DNA of 64,000 bases from Polytrichum commune (lineage: Eukaryota; Streptophyta; Polytrichopsida; Polytrichales; Polytrichaceae), in assembly GCA_950295325.1 (NCBI GenBank), contig OX485805.1:44602758-44666757 (forward strand), in the 5' to 3' direction. Numbering within the stretch: position 1 is the first letter of the stretch; each line of letters begins with the position of its first letter. The notes beneath the pieces were generated by a model that worked only from the letters and a program-made list of their open reading frames with translations, did not search any database and was not told where the DNA came from. Below are positions 55,866-64,000 of the stretch, one piece after another. A program made the position numbers and the translations under genes.

Positions 55866-58704
55866 TGTGAACCCTTTGAGTGGTCCACCACTCTGCGGGA
55901 TCACTTTTAGTTAGAATGTTAGCATTAAAAGTTAGAATTGATAGGGAATTTAGGAAAAATTAGTTCACTTAGCATTTAGCCTAGAAGAAGGAAGGTCAAA
56001 ATGAAACTAAGTAGTGCTAGAAGATAGCAAAGTAGAAACAATGTGCTAGCTAGTAAAAACAACTAGCTAAGCAAATATTAGTAGATGCTAGTTATTAAGC
56101 AAATGTTAGTAGATGCTAGCTAAGCAAGTGTTAGTTTATTAGTTAGTGTGAGGCACACAAGACTATTGGAGGTGTTTTACGTAAGAAGATAAAATCGGCG
56201 TGAAGAATTTTGAAGACAAAAAAGAAAGAGAGCAAGGGGGATACTTGCCCACTTGCCCCCTTGCCAACTCGATGGCGGAAAAATTAGAAAGATTTCTAAA
56301 GGTTTTTTGTCGGAGCCACCTCGGCGAGAGGGTGGCAACCTCAACCGGGAAAACCCCCGAGCCAAAATTTCGGGAAAGGGTTTGAAAAATGGATCCGGTG
56401 GAGGAGGGGTCCAACCCTTTTGTGAGAGGGTTTAAAAACCCCTCCTTCCACCTTGTAGCTCTTTCTCTTTCTCTAGTTTTTGGGCGAAGCCCTGCTTCAA
56501 TGTAGTTAGGAAAAAATCCTTTAGCATGTATTCTCAATGGTCTAGAAGAAAGGCTTGAGAACCTCCTCTACTCTCTCTCTCCTAGTTAGAATGTGTGTTT
56601 ATTAACACACCAACAAAATTATTCCTTCTTTTGTAGAGGTAGGTTGGATGGTAGAGTTTTGAGTAGAGGCATTATAGACCTCATCTGCCAATGCCCTGAA
56701 GGCTTAGTTCAAAAGCTAGAACAAGATACTTATCATTTTTCTCTTAGAGAGATTTCATATAGCTATCCATAGCCGTTTCCCATTTGTGATTTGGTTGAGA
56801 TGACAATTAGTTATGGATTTTCAAAGATGGAGTAGAAAAACTGGGTGGTCTTGTGGGTAGCGGCTGCTGGATCAGACCTGCGAGCCCAATAGGAATTTTA
56901 ATTCCAAGAAATTATATTTTTCCCAAGTAGAACTTTTGTGTAGCTTTCCAAAATGGCTTAGAACATTTGATTTGAGCATGATTTGAATCAGATATGAATT
57001 GTGCAAGATGGGACACATAGTTTGAGAACTTTTGGTTGACTGCTGCATTACAGAGGACCTGCTGGGTTCACTTCGGCTTACCTTTCTAATCACATATTTT
57101 TATCAAATACATCTTTTTAATATCTCTCCAGGGTCATATAGAACGTTTGATTTGACTAAGATTTGAATTAGATATGAATTGTTGAAGGCGAGATACATAG
57201 TTTAAGCCTTCTTGATTGACTGCTGTGTTACAAGGAGTCCGCTGAATTTCTATTAGCTTAACCTGCTGATGTCATAATTTTTCTAGTTAGAGCTTGTTCA
57301 TAGCTTTCCAATGGTATAAGGAAAGCCTAGATCCAAGTAGTAAGGAATGTGCTATGAATTTTTGAAGTTAGAAGGTAGATAGGTGGGTTGGAAGGGTCGG
57401 TTGAATCGACCTCACACTTCCAACCCTCATAACTTTTGCATTTCTTATCCGATTAGAGTGATTTTTAGATCATTGGAAAGATAATTTGGTGCACTAAGTA
57501 TAAATATTATGCTTAGGATTAAATTACAGGGCAGAATAACACTTTATATTTTAATTGTTAACTAAGGTACGCTTACTACCACACTAGTTACAAAGAAGGA
57601 GGCAAGGTCGACGCTCGGAAAGTGGAGCAAGGAAGGAGGTAGCGGCTCGGCCTACATCAAGCCCAAATCAACCGAGGAAAATTGAGGTAAATTAACTAAC
57701 CTTAAGCCTTCCATTTAGGATTGGAGGGAGCACGGCTAAGGTACGCATTTCTAAACCCACTCACCTATCTCGTAAGGTCAAGTGGCTTGACCACTTGACC
57801 GCCAAGGGAGTACCCAATTCCATTGTTTTCGGGGCCCTTGGTATGTTTTGTGGTAGTAGCTTCATTTATTAGCAAGTTTCGTGTGTGGTAAGTCGGATTA
57901 ATCACCGACACGACCACTCTGAATGTTGTTGGTGGAAAGGTGGGGTTAATGACCCGCGAATCCACTATTATGTTGTTGGCCCCATAGATTGGGAGTAATG
58001 GCCCCAATTTATGAAGATTGCGCAACAGGTTGAACCTACAGGTCGCCCGTCACCCTGGTCCCATTGAGTTGCATTTCGTGGTCTATCCAGTGTAAACACA
58101 TTTAACAATCAAAACATACAAAATAAATCGTAAACCCTTGTTGGCAAGAGACCCGAGGTAAGGGGTGATGCCTAATATGTTAATGTAGTGAGTTAGGACG
58201 TGCAAACAAAAGTAAGTAATTAAGAAGGAATTTGTGTGAAGGGTGGGACTTAGGCCAAGTTCCCCCGCTTAGAAAACTAAATAGAACTAAATAAAGAAAT
58301 AGGAAGAATTGAATGGTCCATCAAATTGTCGTTATTCCGTTCGTTGAGTTAGGGTGGTATGAGTCACACCCGGTTGGGTGTATCAGAACCATCCCAATTC
58401 ACAAATTAGGATTGCCTTGGTTTCAAGGCTGGTGCGTCTGCGCGTAGAATAGGTTGTAGGTTAAGGTTAGAACTAGATATGAAATTGGTTAGTGGAGTTT
58501 AAAGCCACACTAGTAAAAAACTAAGCCCTAACCTCCGGAGGTACTACGACGCATATTTAATCTCCCTTAAAAATCTAACTACTCACGTTATACACCTATC
58601 ATCCGGGTTCGGCTTGGGCGCCTGCAAATGCAGGCCACCTTCACCGAAGGGCTTGTGTGATACTTTTAGGCTCCCTCGAAAGGGGGTGGCCCAAAAGTAC
58701 CACA
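55866..58704. mobile_element. Solo LTR, copy 2 (2.84 kb), inserted in an exon
   Basis: TGTGAA...ACCACA ends, with exact 5-bp target duplications AGGAT (55861-55865 and 58705-58709). It is nearly identical to 1335-4171. Each copy has its own flanking repeat, so the two are independent insertions and not the two ends of one 57-kb element. No internal region or gene is present. Confidence 0.92.
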
Positions 58705-58709
58705 AGGAT

Positions 58710-58944
58710 AGCGAGGCCTGTAGTGAAAAATGGAATGCCATCTTCAACGATTACAAGGAGGACAAGGCTATGAACATGAAGTCTGGCTCGCAACGATCGG
58801 AGAAATGCCGTTGGTATCAATTGGTGGACGAGTTCATGTTCGATAGAGCTAAGGTTGTCTCACATGCCCATGCAAGCGCAGTGGATGGAGATGGAGTCAA
58901 GTGCACAACCACATCGGATACTAACACTACAGAGCAGAGGAGTG
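58710..58944 (+). pseudogene. Trihelix-type gene, exon 2, right part
   Basis: Encodes SEACSEKWNAIFNDYKEDKAM, the third helix with its Trp. It continues NMKSGSQRSEKCRWYQLVDE and FMFDRAKVVSHAHAS. It is cut at 58945 by the terminus of element C. Joined with 55802-55865, the frame is continuous across the LTR. Confidence 0.75.
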
Positions 58945-59346
58945 AACACTATATTCGGTATTTGAAGACTTTTTGTTGATTATGAGACTATATAAGGATG
59001 TACATTTCAAAATTGGACCAGTAATGACGACTAAAAATCCCATATGTATAATGGTATGCTACTATTATTATACATAAAAGCATGGAAGTGAACAAAAATG
59101 TGAGGCATACATGAAAATAGTTGCGTATGAAATGACAACTCGTTATGAATGGAAGGGAAGATGCGAAGAATGAATGGAAGTTGAATGAATTAATTGGGAT
59201 TGAAATACAATTATAATGGAAATACCATCAATGTCTTGAGTAACTTGGAATAGCATAGAAAGTAAGCACTTAAATATGTTCTACACCTAAGCCCATTTAG
59301 GGAGTCCGTCCCACTAGTACGCTTCTAGTCACACTAGTCCGACCCA

Positions 59347-60296
59347 CTATTTTTTTTTGGCGGCCTCCATGGCTCTAAAAATCTCAGGCCCACGACTGTA
59401 TCCTTGTGTGTTGCCTGGACAAGAATATGTGTCGTTCTTGCATGTTTCAGGACGCGCTCCCGAATTGTACGAGGTGGTATTATAAGTAGAATGTGAGGGC
59501 GTTTGCGAAAGGGAACGTCTTGCGCTTCTCCGGAAGGCCAGACAACGATCGGACTCGGAAGATGCGGCCTTGAGGGCGTGCCTATCCAAGGAGGACGTGG
59601 AGGAGGGCCGGGCACCAAGCGAGCGGGTAGCCACTTGCGAAACAACGTCATAGGAAGATAATAATAGGAATGGAGTGGGGAAAATAATGAGGGCAGTTTG
59701 GGATGGGCGCTCGTAAAGAGAACGGGACGCACACGGAAGACAAGGAAAGCAAAAGCGGGAAAGGGGTTTAGGGGTAAGGAGGGCACCTTGGCTTTGGGGA
59801 CGTCCATGCGGAGAACGGTGGGAACGAGGGGGGCGTCGACGGGAGCATCCGGAGTTGATGGAACTATTGCACTGTTGGATGGCGGGGGGGAGTCGAGGCG
59901 TGGAGGGCCCACGATCGCGGAGGACGTTGCGGGGGGAGGAACGGAGTCGGTGGGGGCAAAGTCCATGCGGAGACGCCGGCTCGGCCCGCGACGAGCGACG
60001 GCGTCGTCCCTCGAGGGCGAGAGGTGTCCCAAACGAACGAGCGTCCGTTTCTCCTTGGAGAGGGGGGAGGGCGACAGGGCGTACGCGCGGGGGACAAGTG
60101 CTGGGGGCGGGCTGTTGACGACGCCGTCGTCGATGCCGACGTCGCGGGAGTAATCCACGGCCGAGGCCACGTCGACCGCCAAGAAGTGGTAGAGGGATGG
60201 CATTTGGAAGTCCGTGACGTCGCGGGAAGGGGAGGCAGGGGGCGAGAGGAGACGGGAAGGGCCGTCGACCATAGGGGCGTCGCATATGGGGGCAGA
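59347..60296 (-). CDS. Gene 4 of element C (unknown function)
   Basis: Exon 1 (60296-59787) follows the acceptor CCCATAG. It encodes TDFQMPSLYHFLAVDVASAVDYSRDVG, GVVNSPPP, a basic RRGPSRRLRMD stretch and VPKAK before GTGCCC, with one frame change near SPPP. Exon 2 encodes VATRSLGARPSS, RSARRSLSQT, NTTSYNSGA, YSRGPEIFRAMEAAKKK and a stop at 59347. The A copy has CGCAGG at the exon-2 acceptor, where C has CGCAAG, so splicing may be altered. This is the least damaged copy of the three in exon 2. The function is unknown. Confidence 0.5.
60030..60051. repeat. A-type palindrome in gene 4 of element C
   Basis: The arms are CAAACGAACG and CGTCCGTTTC with centre AG. It occupies the same codons as 8362-8383. 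Confidence 0.7.
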
Positions 60297-60417
60297 CTAT
60301 GGGCAAGAACAAGAACAAGAACAAGAACAACAATCACAACAACAAAAGACATCCAAAAACGAACCTAGTATTAGTAAATGTGAACCACATGATAATAAGC
60401 AAAGACATGGAGGCATT

Positions 60418-60465
60418 TCAAATCAATTTATTGAATTTGGCGAGCCTCATGATGCTCTTATATAC
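60418..60465 (-). pseudogene. FCP1-like exon of element C, last 16 codons
   Basis: Encodes VYKSIMRLAKFNKLI and TGA, matching the ends of the A and B exons. The rest is displaced to beyond element D. Confidence 0.8.
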
Positions 60466-61526
60466 AACACTATATTCGTTAAATTGAGACTTTCTCTAGT
60501 CTCAAATTAATATATGGATCAAACAACATTCCGTGTTCCGAAACTATATTGCGAACAATCTCAAATATATTATATGTTCTAATATCCCAAATCTATTATG
60601 TGTGGACATAAGCATATATGGTAGAGCACTCAACACCAACTTCATCAACAAAAACACTTTGGGTAGAGCACTCCAAACTAGTTTCATCCAATAAACATAT
60701 AAAATGGTTTATATTATTAGCATGGTCAATAAAATATAGACATTGCAACATACAAAGTGCATGCAATAAATGCATTTTTCTTCAATGGACAATTTAGTCC
60801 CAAACTTAATAAAAAAATGAACTTCACATTTGTATTGAAATATAGTAAATGGATATTCATCCAACCCCAAACAATATAGCATTCGCAAGTTCTACCCAAA
60901 CTTTGCCCCAAGTTTGAGGAGCACACATATGAGTAATATATATTCGTCGAATTACATATTACACTATAATCATGCTAACACAATCCTACCAACTTCTCAT
61001 TTAACGTGGGTTGCTTCTTCTGCGATCCGAGCAAGGTTGTCTTTTGCAAAAGTTATGTACTTTTGAGGGATGGACACCGATCCACTATGATTTTTCCGTG
61101 GTTTCCATGCTATGAATATGGAATCTGTATCTACCCAAGATGGACCGTGCTCAGAATCCACCTTCCACCGAAAGTTAGGGTTTGTATCCCAGCCTGTATA
61201 ATGCCGAACAACATCTTCATTCCGTGATGTCGGTCGGTAGTACTCTACTTGTATTTGTCGAAAATGAGGGCTGGAAGTTACAAAATTTGGTTTGGACAAA
61301 GCTCTTGCCACCCACACTGGCTTTGCATATGTCTCATCTCCAGGACGCAAAATGAGCATATAACCTTCATGACAATCCACTGCAATGCGGAAAGATGGTG
61401 GCGGACGACTACTAGCAGGCCCCACGTAATGGTCGTCCACATCAAACTCCTCTCGAACCTCTCCATTTCCCAAAAGACTAGCCTCCGAAGCTTGTACATT
61501 GACACGTGTTTGTGGCCAAAACCCAT

Positions 61527-63264
61527 TGTGAGACCAAATCCACCACCCTTAAGCGTCCTAGTCCGGGTGATGACTTTGAGAATCACATTTATCTATCACA
61601 ACATGGAACCATATGCAAGGTGATTTTCATGTTTAAATGAACATGCATTGTCTCACTCATTGTACTTTATTAATGTTGGCCTCTTGGCTTGTGCTAGAGT
61701 TGGCTTTCTCAAGAGTCCAACCCGCGGCTTTAGCCGCACATGCCCTCAATGATTTTCCCCTTGCATACTTTGACCCAACCTCCTTTGTCTTCCCCTCGCG
61801 GAAGTCCTCCACCTTCTCCATTACTTGTGCACTTGATTTATTTAATAGAGAGGATACAAGCGTTAAAAAACGCTATTTCCCCTAATCAATCCTAAGTGCA
61901 ATTACTTATGAAACCCACACGTGCCTCCACCTAACCTAATGTGGCCAACTACTTATCTATAAACTAATATAGTCTAATATAGTCTATAAACTAATGTAAT
62001 AATATAAACTAATCAGTCTCAGCCGCAGCTAACCAGCTACCCAAAATACAGTCCCGGCCACAGCCATCCAGCTGCCTCCAATGCAATCACAACCACAGCT
62101 AACCAGCTGCCTCCAATGCAATCACAACCACAGCTAACCAGCTGCCTCCTGATACAGTCCCGGCCACAGCTAACCAGCTGCCTCCAATGCAATCACAACC
62201 ACAGCTAACCAGCTGCCTCCAATGCAGTCGCAACCACAGCTAACCAGCTGCCTCCGATGCAGTCGCAGCCGCAGTTAACCAGTTGCCTCTTGATACAGTC
62301 CCGGCCACAGCTAACCAGCTGCCTCCAATGCAATCACAACCACAGCTAACCAGCTGCCTCCAATGCAGTTGCAACCACAGCTAACCAGCTGCCTCCAATG
62401 CAGTCGCAGCCGCAGTTAACCAGTTGCCTCTTGATACAGTCCCGGCCATAGCTAACCAGCTGCCTCCAATGCAATCACAACCACAGCTAACCAGCTGCCT
62501 CCAATGCAGTCGCAACCACAGCTAACCAGCTGCCTCCGATGCAGTCGCAGCCGCAGTTAACCAGTTGCCTCTTGATACAGTCTCCCCTAGCCGCTAATCG
62601 AGCATTTCCCTAAGTCTTTGTTTTCGATCCTTTACTAATGAATTAATCTAACCCACTAATTCCACTAAATAACTACCTAATCCCCACATGTTGTCTCAAG
62701 CTCTAAGAGCTCACTCCACTTGAGAGGAATTGAGAGAGAGAACTTAACTAATTAAATTCACTAAAAACTAATGTCCTACACGCGTAGCTCAAGCTTTTAA
62801 GAGCTTGCTCCCTTGAGAGCGCTTGATGAAGAGAGAGAGAAATGAGAGAAAAAACACCTTAAGTAGCAAAGAGGGGGAGAGGGAGAGAGGGGGAAAGAGG
62901 TGAGGATAGGGTGAGAGGATTGGCACCTCCAATCACAATCCTTTAACCCTCTCCTCCAAAGTAGGGACTAATCCCCATCCACCAAGCTTCCTTCTTCCCA
63001 AACTACCAAGGTGGATCCAAAAGTGGGCATTTAACTCGCGGAGCTCACCTTGCTTCACCTTACCCCCCACTCACCTAATCAAGGCATCCTCTTATTGAAG
63101 TTAAACCTTGAAATTACTACACAACACATTCTAATGCCTAAACTTAAATCCATACCACACTTCACTCTTTTTATGTTTTGTGAATAATCATAGCACATCA
63201 AAGTCACACTAAAATTGGTTTCGAAGACTTAATCACCACATGTGGGCACCATTTTGGGCTCACA
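61527..63264. mobile_element. LTR-like insertion (1.74 kb) in the D transposase gene
   Basis: It starts TGTGAGACC and ends GGGCTCACA, with exact 5-bp flanks CCCAT (61522-61526 and 63265-63269). The flanking gene frame is continuous when it is ignored. No gag or pol is seen. It is a different family from the 2.84-kb LTRs. It may be a solo LTR or a small non-autonomous retrotransposon. Confidence 0.85.
62036..62580. repeat. 35-bp minisatellite with higher-order pattern
   Basis: About 15 copies of a unit containing CACAGCTAACCAGCTGCCTCC with variants CAATGCAATCACAAC, CGATGCAGTCGCAGC and TTGATACAGTCCCGGC. Variants recur in the same order every four to five units. The unit includes the palindromic CAGCTG. 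Confidence 0.9.
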
Positions 63265-64000
63265 CCCATGCCTTAAAGTAAGGGGTGTATCTTGATGAAG
63301 GTTTGCCAAAGCGCCACGAACACGTGTCCAATATTGTATCCAACTTCCGTAACGAAGCCAACACGATCCACCAATATCCGCTACCCTCAAACTCTCCCAA
63401 TATTGTATGAAGCCTAATATGCCTTTACAAATGTCCTCCAAATTCTTCATTAGTATTGGTTTGCAAGGCTTAGGCTCTCCGTCAGGCAACATCGTCCTTC
63501 CTTCCCCATCAACACGCCATACAAGGAGACCCTCCGGCGGGCTCCAGTCTTGTGATGTGCACAACAACTTGTATTGCATGGCGGGGACACCATCGTCACG
63601 CACGTAGAACCGAAATTGTTGTGCCTTCGTATGCCCGATCAATCGGTGAGCTCCGCTTCGAATATACGGTTCTATAAATGCCTTGAAGTCTGGAACCTCC
63701 TCAATCATATGTGGGATGACGGGAATGTTCTCCAAATCCATGTACGACTTCATCAACAATGGGATTGTTGGAAAATCCTCCTCGCGCAACTTCATGCTCC
63801 ACCGCCCAAAGGACGCATCAATATCATCGTGCATGTGGCCTACCAATAGAAAGGACACAAAAACCTCCTTGAAAATGCCTTTCGCAACCAACAACGACCA
63901 ATATGCAAAAACATATCTACTTTTATTGTCCTTCGCACAATTGTCCAATTGGACACGCAGAGTTGGGGGCAAATTCTTGGCAATCACATCTTCACTTGGT

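Larger units (their letters stand above)
58945..60465 (+). mobile_element. Element C: left part of a third giant element
   Basis: It starts AACACTATATTCGG inside the trihelix-type gene. It continues with the terminal region as in A, gene 4 (minus) and the last codons of the FCP1-like exon (minus). There element D has inserted at 60466. Its order and sequence are closest to element A, including an A-type palindrome. The remainder lies beyond the window. Confidence 0.75.
60466..64000 (-). mobile_element. Element D: giant-element copy inserted in element C
   Basis: It begins AACACTATATTCGTTAAATT after ATAC, which may be the left target copy. It is nearly identical to 28-31.67 kb of B in reverse complement, with the transposase gene on minus. 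Its other end is outside the window. A 1.74-kb LTR-like element splits the transposase gene. Confidence 0.8.
60997..64000 (-). pseudogene. DUF7869-type transposase gene of D, interrupted by an LTR-like element
   Basis: The right piece (64000-63270) encodes IAKNLPPTLRVQLDNCAKDN, FLLVGHMHDDIDASFGRWS and the domain to LTLRHG. The left piece (61521-60997) continues FWPQTRVNVQASEASLLGNGE to EEATHVK and a stop. It lacks the one-base deletion seen in B at 29901, so apart from the inserted 1738 bases the visible frame is intact. One motif residue differs (HMHDDID against HTHDDID in B). The gene's 5' half lies outside the window. Confidence 0.75.

Noticed and set aside
1335..58704. The two 2.84-kb repeats as the paired LTRs of one 57-kb retrotransposon
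   Set aside because: Each copy has its own 5-bp flanking duplication and a continuous gene frame around it, so they are independent insertions.
60726..60926. Small conserved frame found in both B (31205-31405) and D
   Set aside because: It is conserved only because the whole terminal region is nearly identical between the copies. No sign of coding selection can be judged.

Overview
The window is eukaryotic nuclear DNA from a green plant, very probably a land plant. The evidence is GT-AG introns, plant-type Tnp2/DUF4218/DUF4216 CACTA genes, a Ty1/copia remnant, a plant trihelix-type gene and TTTAGGG telomere-like runs. I cannot name the species. Seed-free plants (bryophyte, lycophyte or fern) are a guess based on the DUF7869-type genes. 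Nothing here is bacterial, and no rRNA, tRNA or CRISPR was seen.

Layout. (1) 1-9409 is the end of a giant DNA transposon (element A). It holds a transposase scrap, a decayed ParB/methyltransferase-like gene spliced to an FCP1-like domain, and a small fourth gene (gene 4). A 2.84-kb solo LTR splits one of its exons. (2) 9410-14690 plus 31666-31738 is a decayed CACTA transposon with a SET-domain fragment at its left. It sits in a copia remnant (31739-32605). (3) 14691-31665 is element B, a complete 17-kb relative of A. It has AACACTATATTCG termini, a 4-bp target duplication (ATGA), divergent cargo and transposase genes, and at least 35 copies of a 22-bp palindrome. (4) 32.6-54 kb is mostly anonymous AT-rich DNA with isolated exon-like segments, MITEs and hairpins. 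(5) 54659-58944 is a trihelix-type pseudogene cut by a second solo LTR. (6) 58945-64000 is element C, another relative of A and B. It is interrupted by element D, whose transposase gene is cut by a third LTR-like element.

How it fits together. B shows the gene set of one transposon lineage. A DUF7869-type transposase diverges from a multi-exon gene whose parts resemble a ParB/Srx-type domain (DGQHS), the tail of a beta-class DNA methyltransferase, and an FCP1/NIF HAD domain. A small gene 4 follows. B carries palindromes with arms GTTTGGGTCG and CGACCCAAAC around a variable dinucleotide. A carries, in the matching introns and exon borders, a different palindrome of the same 10+2+10 build (TTTACGAACG / CGTTCGTAAA). 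This lineage-specific palindrome system, possibly recognised by the element's own ParB/MTase-like protein, is the main candidate for something undescribed. That role is inference. All copies visible here carry inactivating lesions.
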